64,000 bases of DNA. It comes from Fagopyrum homotropicum (taxonomy: Eukaryota; Streptophyta; Magnoliopsida; Caryophyllales; Polygonaceae). Numbering within the stretch: position 1 is the first letter of the stretch; every line of letters starts with the position of its first letter. The stretch lies in the NCBI GenBank assembly GCA_033239125.1, contig BSWB01000005.1, positions 97,649,994 to 97,713,993 on the forward strand, in the 5' to 3' direction. The notes beneath the pieces are model-generated. The model was given only the letters and a program-made list of their open reading frames with translations. It had not been told where the DNA came from and did no database searches. The translations under genes and the position numbers were made by a program. Positions 11,170 to 20,990 of this stretch are shown piece by piece.

Positions 11170-12345
11170 AATTACTTGCGAGGTCAGCATTTGATTTTTA
11201 GAATGAAACTCCACGAGTTTGTGTGCCGGGCTTCCAAAAGTATATTTTCGCATACACCTAATAACAAAACAAATTCTCATCCCCACCAAAGTTATCCTCA
11301 CCATCCAAGGCCTCCTTCGCTCTTTTCTCTGGTCCGGCACATCCTCCAACAACCGGGCTCTTGTCGCCTGGTCCACGGTTTGCTTGCCTGTTGATCAGGG
11401 TGGACTAGGGTTCAAGGAGCTCTTATCCTGGAACAAATCTTGCCTCCATAAGTTCATTTTCGAACTTAATTTCCCACAACCAAGTTAACTGCTGGAGCTC
11501 CTGGGTTCATAAAAATCTCCTAAAGCGTAACACCATCTAAGAACGTCGAGCCGAGAAGCTTCCATAGTCATACTTGGAATATGATTCTCAAAGTTAGAGA
11601 TGAGATTGTAGATAGACCTCTTTCCCTCTCCTCTCTCCCGGTTACTCACCTTAATGGCTCGTTCAACACCTCGGATGCCTACTCCCTCTTCCTCCCCTCC
11701 AGACCCCTGTCTCCCTCTCTTAACCTCAAACATATCTGGAAAGGACTCAATATCCCTAAACAGTCCTTCATTGTCTAGATCGGCCTTCATCGATCATAGG
11801 TTTCTGACTCTCTCAAAGCTCAAACTCTTGAACGTCGTCCCAAATGACATTTACCGCCTCTGTGATTCCCACCCCGAAGAAACAATCCATCTTTGGAACA
11901 CCTGCAGGTTCTCTTCCCTAGTCCTAGATGCCATTTCCCGCTGGACTAAGACCCCTACCCCTTACCCTTACGGATCTAATATCTGGGCCTGGATCGAAAC
12001 CTTTAAACCAAGAAAACACAATCTGCTTGACCACGTCCGGCTCTCAACAATCACTGCCTACGTCTACTTCATTCGGAGAGCTCGAAACGATATCATCCAT
12101 GGAAATGCTCCTACTTCCCGTATGACCTATGCTCATCTCATCATCTCTGCCGTAAAGAACTATGCCTTCTCAAGTGGACTGATCGATCCGTCAACTTGTG
12201 TTGGTGGGCTCGATTACTCGGCATCACCCTTGCTTAGTCTTGAACTTCTTTTCCCTTTTTTTTTTGCTCTTGTAATTCTGGGTTAGTAACCTCCGTAAAT
12301 TCCTCTCTCAATATACGTAACCTTTTAAAAAAAATAAATAAGAAC
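11170..12345 (+). mobile_element. 5'-truncated L1-type LINE, 3' end
   Basis: Pieces of a non-LTR retrotransposon polyprotein appear in shifting frames. At 11219-11488 is the end of the reverse transcriptase region (FLWSG, then VAWSTVC, then GGLGFKELLSWNK), a hallmark of plant L1 LINEs. At 11800-12286 is the zinc-finger-like reverse-transcriptase tail (LCDSHPEETIHLWNTC). Stops and frameshifts break it. The 3' end has an untranslated stretch and an A-rich tail (about 12324-12341), as expected for target-primed insertion with 5' truncation. CCATAC occurs at both edges (about 11148 and 12347) and is a weak candidate target duplication. Confidence 0.8.
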
Positions 12346-13422
12346 CATACGACGGTAAATTCAAGTTATCCTCGCGGTGGACACGTCGCCATAACATTTG
12401 TCCATGAGGCTAGAAATCACCCCCTTAGTTTAAAAACCTAACACTACAAGTGACTTGATCTATACAATTATGTTACGGCTCACACCCGGCCCCAACCAAG
12501 TTCAAGACCCTACAAGAATATAATCCGCAAAGTTCCATTCAAGGCACTCAGGATCCGATGTTCATAATCCCAATTCTGATGCCTGCTTATGTATCATCAA
12601 ATTAAATACAAATAAACAATATTTTTAATTTTGTTACATAGCATTATCATGTACCCATGGACATCTATATCCATGAGTCATAATAATTAAATATTTAAAT
12701 TACATCATCATACAAGCATGGTTTTTTAATATCTAGTACCAATTAGAAAGTTGTGATTCGGATGTATTACTAAAATCTAAAACCAATTAAGTATAGGTTT
12801 AAAAACAAGATACAGCTGTAATGGTTGATCAGGAAATAAACGAAACTGAAAAAAGTTCCAAATATTGGCTTTACATCTAACAAATTTTGTTATGTAGCTA
12901 AACCGTGGGTGAGGCTGAACGCTAAGCCAGAAGCTTCGCAAGGGAAATTGCGTCTCTAAAAAGACAGCTTTATTTAGGATAAAGGGTTCGCAGTTACCAG
13001 ATTCTTAAGCTGCAAGCGTTTGCAAATATTTATATTTTTTTTAATTTGCAATTTTTCCTTAAGTAAAAGCATCAAGCCATGGGATGGAGACAATCTAATA
13101 ATTGAAATCGAGAAAGTTAACTTTATAATTATATTTCCTTGGTTTTCTTCATTTATAGATGTGAGAATCATTGAGATTTCAATAATCTGTGGCAAATTAA
13201 CACATACACATCAACCCAAATTCAAACACAACAAATGCACCATCTCCATTATTCATACTAAAAGATGGGTGGTAGGGTTCTGTGAAGCTTCCATTTCCCC
13301 AAACTTTAACTAGACAAGTCCTTCTCCCACCCCATTTTACTCATATCGATCATCTATGGACTGTTTTTCTTTCTTTTGATATAAAATATAAAAATAAAAA
13401 ATATGTAGTAAAAAATATAAAT
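12346..13422. other. Non-coding stretch downstream of the minus-strand host gene
   Basis: No gene is supported. The part next to 13423 would be the 3' untranslated and terminator region of the minus-strand gene and is very A/T-rich (13376-13420). Confidence 0.5.
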
Positions 13423-13920
13423 CTAATTAGGGCGAAATCTTTGCCTGCAAGAGTGACAAGTGATCTCCATGCAGGCACTAGAGGAGGCTACCTGAGGAAC
13501 AATAGCATTCTCCTTGAGGAGCTCGGCGCGGGCGACGTCCTCGCGAGCCCGTTCCCACACGATGCGGGCCCGTGCGAGCTCCGCTTGCGCCTGCTCCATC
13601 TCTCTTCTACTGAGATCCCTAATCCTGTCGGCGTAAGCCTTCTCCATAGCGGCCATCCTAATCTGCTCGGCGGCCTGCCACCTCAGGGTCGCCACGTAGC
13701 GGTGACGTGGATGATTCTCCGGTGGGGGTGGGGGTTTGGAGGGGCTGATTGACAGCTGGAGGTCCAACTCATCATTAGCTGGCGCAGGTGGTAATTTCTG
13801 AATAGGAGGTGGGAGGCGGCGACGGGAGGGACCCGCAGGAGGAGGAAGGAGCCAGGTGGCGGCGGAGGGGGGAGGCGGGAGGAGCTGAAGTTCTCTGTGG
13901 TGGTGATCTTCCTTTTCCAT
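13423..13920 (-). CDS. Small IDD14/15/16-like C-terminal-region protein (no zinc fingers)
   Basis: This is an intact 165-residue ORF and the only ordinary host gene I support. I choose the ATG at 13920 (MEKEDHHHRELQLLP); reading further upstream would need a TTG start. Residues 15-75 are proline-rich. Residues 51-58 (ELDLQLSI) contain LDLQL, which fits the LxLxL EAR repression motif. Residues 80-142 form a charged, probably coiled-coil helix. The C-terminus has three cysteines in a CMEITCHSC pattern (C-x4-C-x2-C). From memory, the helix plus cysteine tail resembles the C-terminal region of plant INDETERMINATE-domain proteins of the SGR5/IDD14/IDD16 type, but the N-terminal C2H2 fingers are absent. 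It may be a nuclear co-regulator; that is inference. GC content is far above its surroundings. Confidence 0.75.
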   Translation of the reverse strand: MEKEDHHHRELQLLPPPPSAATWLLPPPAGPSRRRLPPPIQKLPPAPANDELDLQLSISPSKPPPPPENHPRHRYVATLRWQAAEQIRMAAMEKAYADRIRDLSRREMEQAQAELARARIVWERAREDVARAELLKENAIVPQVASSSACMEITCHSCRQRFRPN

Positions 13921-14055
13921 TCTCTTAATCAAGTTTGGGGTTTTGATGTTTTGCTGTTGGGGAAGATGATGGAAAGGACAAAATAAGAGAACTCTTCAAC
14001 TTTGAAATGAGTGAAGAGATAGCAAGTCCGGATCCTGCTCTTTCTCTCTCCATTC

Positions 14056-14070
14056 TCTCTATATATATAC
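14056..14070 (-). promoter_or_regulatory. TATA box of the minus-strand host gene
   Basis: On the minus strand the sequence reads GTATATATATAGAG about 140 bp upstream of the chosen ATG. It is followed by a GA-rich leader, as is common in plant 5' untranslated regions. Confidence 0.55.
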
Positions 14071-14099
14071 TCAACTTATATATTTATTTATATCTTGTA

Positions 14100-15149
14100 G
14101 GGCATCAGATTGATGGGCCTAATTTACCATTTTACCCAAGCCCTTCAAAGATCTAAAATGAGACCCGTCATTACGTACGCATCTCAAATACACTTGAATC
14201 TCATTTATATGGCAATGGCGAGATTGGATGAAGAAGTGATACGGATGTCCGTAAGGAAGGGAAGAGAGAAAAAGGGCGTGGAATGGGGACAAGAACGGAT
14301 CGCGTTATTTGGGCGGCCATTGATGAGCTTTTTGTTCATTGTGACTCTCAGACTGTAAAGCTTCTGTTTCTCCTTCACTTTTCATTTCTTTATTACTGCT
14401 TCTTTTACTACTACCATTCTTTCCCATCTAAAACTAACTACTTTAAGTCCAGGGATTTATATTTTCTTGATTCTTTCCTTACCTTGGCACATATCATATA
14501 TCTATAGAGGAAAGGGTGTGAGTGCTCTCATTATTACATTCGCACGTGCGTAACATACTTGGATGTGATCTTTGCGGAGCTGCTTTCTTACTCTCTTTTT
14601 TTTTTTTAAATATATTTACTTTTCTTTCACTACTACTAATTAATCGTTGTTGTAATTTTGTGTTTAAGTTGACATGGAAACCCTTTATGGGTAGGGTTGC
14701 CTTTGTCGGGCCTCTCCTCACAAAAAGCCATTAACTTCATCCCTTTGGCACGTGGGATGCCATATAACTAGAGATAAGACTATGATCTGTAATACTCACT
14801 GTTCTCACTTTCTTTTGTTCCAGATTTGACGTTCTTAGCCCGCTTAATTGAGGTGTACTGGTGTCAGTATATATAATTTGAATCATGAGAATAGACTTAA
14901 AACTTGGAAGAATTTATAACTATTGAATCAAGTAATAATTGTTCAAATATATTATATATTTGTTCAACAAATAAATTAGTCATATAGTTGAAAAAAGTTT
15001 AGTTGAACAATTTTAAATATATGTATTAAACCTGCTATAGTCATAATTGTAGGGAATGGTAAACTCAAACCTTGTTTTTCTTATTGAATCGATAACGTAT
15101 TATATAGATGAAGATGTGCCCTATTCTAACTTAAGGGTAGTAATGCAAA
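14100..15149. other. Non-coding stretch upstream of the minus-strand host gene
   Basis: No gene is supported. The left part is probably promoter sequence of the gene at 13423-13920. Confidence 0.45.
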
Positions 15150-16409
15150 CAACCAAGGTTGTGTTTGTTGGGCAATAAATATTGATGTTTATGAGTGTTT
15201 AGTAGTGTAAGGATTTTAACTAGTGTTTGTCTGGTCAATATACACTAGTGAGTAGTGTTTTTGGAAGTGTTCTAGAAACACTAAGTTCATCAAAGTTTTC
15301 TCATCCTAAACTTGTGTTTATGATACAAAATTACGTTATTACCCCTTTTTATTCGTATTACATTGATGAATTGGATATATAAAGAACATCCTCTCACTTG
15401 AAAATACCTTGCTTCATCGACAAAGTCTCCTCTCTTGTGCTACTCGTCGAAGAAGATGGCATTCATCAATCATCCATCGACAATGAAGTCTCCTCTGTTG
15501 TGCTCCATCGAAAAATATCTCCCCTCTCTTGTGTTGTTCGTCAAACGCACTTATCTATAATTCATCGACAACGCAACAAAGTCTCTTCTTTTCTACTCCA
15601 ACATAGATCTCTCCTCTCTTGTGTTGCTCGTCCAACGCATTCACCGGGTATATAAAGAATATCACCTCTTGGGTCAGGTTGGAATTAGGGTTTTTGGACA
15701 TATCATCTTCTTCTTCGTTATTCTCTATTAGGTTAGATTGGAATTGGGTTAGGAATTAGGGTTTATATTGGCTAGTTTGCAAGTTTGTAATGGGGATAGG
15801 TTGGAATTATTAGATTGTTGTCATCGGTGTTGTAGTGTTTATAAATCATTTATCTCTTTGCATTCTACTACTTAAATTAGGGTATTAATTAGAGCTTTTG
15901 TAACGGGGATATGCTTGTCTCTGTGTTTGTAATCGGGATAGTTTGGAACTTGTAGGATAATCTAGTTAAAATTTAGGTTGTTGTCTCTCTATTTGTAGGC
16001 TAATGTGGTTAATTTTTTGGTTATTTTCTTTGTGTTTGTAGGCTGATATGGTTAATTAGAGTTTGTAATGGAGATATGCCTATCTTTGTGTTTGTAATTA
16101 GGGTATTAATCAAAGTTTGCTTGCGGAGTACATAGGCTAATCCAGTTAATTTTTAGGTTGTTGTCATTAATATGTTCTATTGTTGATGTCACTTTTTATG
16201 TTCTATTGTTGTTGTCATTGTTTATGTTCTAGTCATTGTTTAGGTTGTTGTCATTTGTTTTATTTTGTATTGTCATTTTTAATATTTTATGTTGTTGTCA
16301 TTGTTTAGGTTGTTGACATTTTTTATGTTCAAGTTTGTTTATGTTGTTGTCATTATTTATGCTCTAGGTTGTTATATGTTTAGGTAGTTGTCATTATTGT
16401 CTATGTTCT
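15150..16409 (+). repeat. Leader-like segment with internal repeats, possible DNA-transposon end
   Basis: A block starting GGTTGTGTTTGTTGGGC (about 15158) resembles the end of some plant Harbinger or hAT elements. A TATA-like TATATAAAG occurs at about 15376 and again at about 15650. Between them a unit of about 100 bp with CTCCTCTCTTGTG and CATCGACAA is repeated imperfectly (15420-15640). From 15660 to 16400 the sequence is T/G-rich, with at least eight degenerate copies of GTTGTTGTCATTGTTTATG (denser after 16140). No transposase is visible, so the element type is a guess. Confidence 0.35.
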
Positions 16410-17210
16410 TGATACAGGGTATTTTCCCGTATAGTTTGCCCGATCTTTTAACGCTTGAACTCGATTAAAAAGGGAAACAAAAGAGAAACAAAAGCAACAC
16501 GAATAAAATAAAGGGAAAGATAGATCAAGGTTGAACCGTAAGAAACAACATGGAGGCAAGCTTTGACGCGATGACACATAACACACAACCAACGAATCCT
16601 TATAGAACTCATCCCACTACTCCACACACAAAAGGCTTACAAAGACCCTACAACACATAGAGGTTTGCTTGCAGCTAGTTTAAGTACTCTGCTTACGTCA
16701 TTGGCAAGTAGAACACACTCAAACAAGTCCAAGCGGGCAAGTAAGACGTCTCGTACTCAGATTTTCTCTTGACTTCGTGAAGACGACGTTAGACATCGTA
16801 GGGGGATAACACAACATGTTTATCAATAACTGTATATATTTCTGGATGAAAATTAATGAGGCACAACCACCCTATATATAGGAGATGAGCTTGTCATGTA
16901 ACCCTAGGATGGCCGAAAATTGTCTCCTAAATATTCAAAATAGGATAAGATCTATCTTTAAGGAAAATAGTAAAATAATATCAATCTTCAAGAAGACTAG
17001 ATATTTCTAAACTAACTAAAACAGAATCTATCTTCTAATAAGATAAATCTATAAAAATAAGATCAATCTTCTAAAAACGATTAGATCTTCTTAGCAAAAA
17101 TATCTATCTTCTAATAAGATAAGATCTTTAAGCTTTCCTATTAGAAAACTTAATTTTATTCTAAAAGAAATAAAAGTAGTGTAGGCTGAAAATATAATTA
17201 AGGCCCAACA
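16410..17210 (-). mobile_element. LTR-like segment with repeated AT-rich words
   Basis: The block begins TG (16410) and ends CA (17210), close to 800 bp, and has a TATA-like CCTATATATAGG at about 16872-16883. Four imperfect repeats of ATCTTCTAATAAGAT lie at 16985-17130. No adjoining primer site, purine tract or second copy was found, and the 5-bp flanks do not match, so the LTR call is tentative. Confidence 0.3.
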
Positions 17211-17442
17211 AATTTAACCATGATTAAACAAGTTTCTTATGGTTTGGAAATAAAATTTAATGGATCTAGACTGGCTCGTCCTTAGAGATCCACACGCATG
17301 GTTGGATCTCCTCACTTGCATGGTTGGCCTGACTACATTGATTGATGATATTGGATTGATTGTATGTCTACGTGTCATGGCAATATTCAATCTTTCTACA
17401 ATATACATTCTTCAAGGTGGATGGATTTCGGTGATAATATAG

Positions 17443-18615
17443 TCATCTTCCTTCCATGCTACGTGATCTGTTGTGTGAGATCCAATAGATACAGGAGACC
17501 TGCCTGACGCTGAGACGGATCTGAGGCAGGATGTCTCGAGGTGATGCCCCACAATTCACCATAGGTGCCGATAGAGTGAGGAGACGTCGTGAGAGCGTCT
17601 GTGTACCCTCTAATAGAGATGAGGTAGAGGATTTTACAGAAGGCTCACACCACACCTTAGTGCACCTAGATGCGAGTAAGATGTATCAAGATGTGAGACG
17701 ATCTTTCTAGTGGGGCAAGCTAAAGCCCAACGTGGCTAGATTTGTAGCCTAGTGTGCGACTTGTCAGCAGTTCAAGAACGAGCATTTTAGACCCGGAGTA
17801 TAACTCCCTCCATTACCAGAACCTTAGTGGAAGTGGGAGGCTATCTCCAAGGACTTTGTTACCGGTTTAAGACTGAGTAGGAGCTTTGATGTAATATGGG
17901 TGGTAGTAGATAGACTGACGAAGACAACATGTTTTATCCCTATTAGAGAAACGTGGTCATTGAGGAGTTCACTAGGAAGATAGTGAGACTCCATGGGGTA
18001 CCAAGGTCCATTTTCCCGGACAGGTATGGACATTTCACCTCGCAGTTTTGGCACTAGGTACATACTGTCTTGGGTACGAGCCTTCACTTTACGAAGGATT
18101 TTCATCCTCAGTTAGATTGTCAGTCAGAGAGGACTATAAAGACCTTACAGGATATGTTGAGGGCTTACGTGCTAGACTGGCGAGAGTTGTGGTTAGATCA
18201 CCTCCCGTTGGTCGAATTTTCGTACAACAACAGCTGACATGCGTCGATTAAGATGGCTCCTTATGAGGCGTTATATGGACGGAGGTGTCGTACACCTCTA
18301 TGTTGGGATGAGCCGAGTAGTATCAGTGGTATAGCTTCTGATTAGATACAAAATGATATTGCCCGAGTGGCATTGATTTGAGAATGGATGTTGGCCGCGC
18401 AGAGCCGCTAGAAGTTGTATGCTGAAAAGAGGCGTCGGCCTCTAGAGTTCAGAGCGGAAGCTCATGTCTGATTGAGAGTGTTACCGACGCGAGACGTCAG
18501 ACGTTTAGGCATAAAGAGGAAGTTGAGTCCCCGATATGTCGGACCTTTTGAGATTCTTCAGCGAGTTGGAGAGGTGGCATACCGACTCGCATTTCCACCC
18601 AAACTAGAGGGCGTT
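17443..18615 (+). pseudogene. Tekay chromovirus integrase remnant (T3)
   Basis: This is a heavily decayed Ty3/gypsy integrase. Readable pieces include the zinc-binding end (CATCQQFKNEHFRPG near 17755), the core start (FVTGLRLSRSFDVIWVVVDR), a broken catalytic region (HFTSQFW; then QLDCQSERT near 18115), the block VEFSYNN, YEALYGRRCRTP near 18260, and the C-terminal block KLSPRYVGPFEILQRVGEVAYRLA near 18520-18590. Stops are frequent. It stops abruptly at 18615, where the LTR of element Y begins. It is related to, but more decayed than, the integrase of T1. Confidence 0.85.
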
Positions 18616-20193
18616 TGTGATTACCTCTTCTTTCTTTGGCTAGCCGCGACCTTGTCGCAGGTGCGGGCTACCGCATGCGTGGCGTTGTTGAGCCGCGACC
18701 ACGGCAAAGGCGGTCACAACCGCCTTTCTTGACTTCTTTGACTCGTGATTTCTCCTTTCTTCCTTTATAAGATTTCTTCCCTTCCTTCAGATAAGGGTTT
18801 TCAGTTCTCCTTCATCTCCTCACGTTCTTCTTCCCTTCTTCTCCTTGCTTTCCTCCTCTTGGATTTCCTTTGATTTCATCTTGAATCTTCATCAAGTTTT
18901 GGAGTAATCATGAGGATGTTGAGGTGTTGATGGTTGATGTTGTGGAAAGTTGAATCCTACAACTTGTGTTCTTTCTCCAACTTTAGTCAGAGTAGTGATT
19001 AGTGGTTTTCCCTCCTCTTCTCCTTTCCTCATTCTTCTTTCTTCCTTCTTCCTTAGATCCAACAATTGGATCTTGTGATGATGAGCTTATGAACGTTTGG
19101 ATGTGTATATGATGGCTTTACAAACTTGGTTACTCCCTCTAACGGAATGGTGAAGAGTGGAGTGAAAAATTAATCGAACAGCTCTTGAGAGCTGCCTTCT
19201 ATGGGGTTTTCCGCTCCCGTGCCTTACTAATGCTGCCCCTGCGGCTTGTGTTTGTCATCGCCCCATCGAATATTCATCCCTTTCCATTTTATTCGATTAT
19301 TCATTTCATGATAATGAGTGGCTAAATTTCTTGTGCGATTCTAGGGTGATTGGCTGAAAGTTGTGGGAAAGACGATGATAGAATGATCTTAATCCCAATT
19401 GGACCCTGATAGCTCGAGTCTTTAACCTTAACCATAGAGTACCTCACTCAGTCGATGAACATCTCGGCTGGGGTGGAACTTGATTGAACGAGGTGACCTT
19501 TTCTGATCCGAAACTGAGAGTTAAATGTTCTAGTTTGCCAAATCCTATTCTTATTACACCTTTCCTGGTTCAATGCAAGCCTAGGATGAGACTTACCCGG
19601 TGATTCCTTTGTTTGTTTACGCATGATCATAAGTATAGGTAATAAAGGTTTATCCTTTATTGGGGTTTGAGTGTGCCTTCATCTCATCTTTGTGAGTTAG
19701 CCTGAGACTTACCCGGTAAAGGTTGATTCTATTTCCTTAGGTGGTGTGTTGGTTTGAGATTATAGTTCCTTTCCTTAGTACCTTGAGACTTACTCAGTGA
19801 TAGGAACTTTGGTTTGGAATAGTGAGTAGTGAGACTTACCCGGTAATCTATTCCCACCTTAGAAACACTTTTCCTTTGCAAAACCTCAGCTTTGTCCGCT
19901 TTATCTTGAGATCTTGAGCCGGAACCACAACTAGATGCTTTAATCCCTAGAATTTGCATTTTTTCCTTAATTATTTGACCTTATTATCATATTTGATTAC
20001 TTTAATCGCTTTTGTGGTGATTAGTTACATTGATAACCTATTCCTGCTTAGTTTCACTAAGTCCTTGAGATCGACCCCTGGAATTCTTGTTTTTTACTAT
20101 AATTGATCCGTACACTGCGGATTCGCATCCTTGTTTTAAGCATATTTCTTGGGATATAAATTTAAAGCTTGCACACACCGTTTGGAGCGAACA
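18616..20193 (+). mobile_element. 5' LTR of Athila-like element Y
   Basis: The LTR starts TGTGATTACC inside T3 and ends GAGCGAACA just before a tRNA-Asp-type primer site. A TATA box (TTTATAAG, 18765-18771) would start transcription near 18795, making most of the LTR transcribed leader. GC-rich words (GCCGCGACC, GCGGTCACAACCGCC) lie near the start. Four copies of the GAGACTTACCCGGTGAT-type box lie at 19588, 19704, 19785 and 19831. A conserved end block (CGTACACTGCGGATTCGC, about 20110) is shared with elements B and C. The 3' LTR and most of the element are missing. Confidence 0.85.
19588..19849 (+). repeat. Four-box array in the Y LTR
   Basis: Boxes close to GAGACTTACCCGGTGAT start at 19588, 19704, 19785 and 19831, giving spacings of 116, 81 and 46 bp. 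Between the first two lies a short hairpin (AATAAAGG / CCTTTATT, 19641-19661), also present in element B. Confidence 0.85.
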
Positions 20194-20199
20194 AGTTTT

Positions 20200-20217
20200 T
20201 GGCGCCGTTGCCGGGGA
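20200..20217 (+). promoter_or_regulatory. Primer-binding site of element Y (tRNA-Asp type)
   Basis: TGGCGCCGTTGCCGGGGA follows the LTR end after a short spacer. The same site occurs in element C and, on the other strand, in X. This sequence is the usual Athila-lineage primer site. Confidence 0.85.
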
Positions 20218-20321
20218 CTTGGTCTAGACTAAGCCGGTTGCGGTTGTCTTTCGGGGCAATTGCCCTTGTTGCTACTAGCCACTCTACTTGAGTGTTTTCG
20301 CAAGATCTTTTTCTTTGGTTT

Positions 20322-20990
20322 ATGCGAAGAACCCGTGCTGGGAAGGAAATCGTTCCTTACGATCCCGAACCAGAAAAGACATACAAACGAAGCTTGAAAA
20401 AAGCTAAGATGGCCAACCAAGACAATCGCGATCTTGAGGCCAAATTGAAGGAGGCATTGGAACAGCTGCGCCTCAATAAGGAAGAACTACAGCGAGAAAG
20501 AGAGCAAACTCGCACAAGAACTGCAAAGATTGAAGCAGATATGGCCGATCTACGAGCCCAGATTCTGCATCGACCAGATCCTCGACCGAGGCAAGACCTA
20601 GTCCCAGTTGCCGCGGCCGAGGTACATCCATCTCAGATGCCTATCCGAGATGTTCGTTTTGCTGGAATTCCACAAACCCTAGGACATAGGATGGACCCTA
20701 ATCAACAACTGAGGCGTTCAGGAGTCAACCTAGGTGATCCAGCGGAGCATGATTACGAGCTTCGACCGCAAGTTCTATCTATGATCCGCCAATGCCAGTT
20801 TGGAGGTTTAGAGAGGGAGTCTCCGTATCAGCATTTGCAAAACTATGAGATCCTGATGGAGACCTTGAGACCTTCAAGGCTGGAAAATAACAATTACAAG
20901 CTAAGGCCTTTTTACTTTTCTTTGAAGGACAGGGCACTTACTTCGTATCAATCTCTTCCACCCGGAAAGATCAACACTTGGATAAACATT
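20322..20990 (+). pseudogene. Gag N-terminal part of Athila-like element Y
   Basis: Translation from the ATG at 20322 gives MRRTRAGKEIVPYDPEPEK, close to the start of gag in element C. A charged coiled-coil segment follows (residues 20-85), then a conserved block (LGHRMDPNQQ, GVNLGDPAEHDYELRPQ) and the start of the capsid-like region (LRPFYFSLKDRALTSYQSLPPG). The frame is open up to about 20985, then runs into sequence belonging to the minus-strand protease of element X and stops at 21003-21005. The protein would form the virus-like particle. Everything downstream of the mid-capsid has been lost at the junction. Confidence 0.85.

Noticed and set aside
14110..14358. Plus-strand open frame of 82 codons upstream of the minus-strand host gene
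   Set aside because: Composition and motifs do not suggest a protein; it lies in the likely promoter of the minus-strand gene.
16000..16400. T/G-rich repeats as a CRISPR-like or satellite array
   Set aside because: Units are degenerate and of irregular length, in a plant nuclear context; simple low-complexity duplication explains them.
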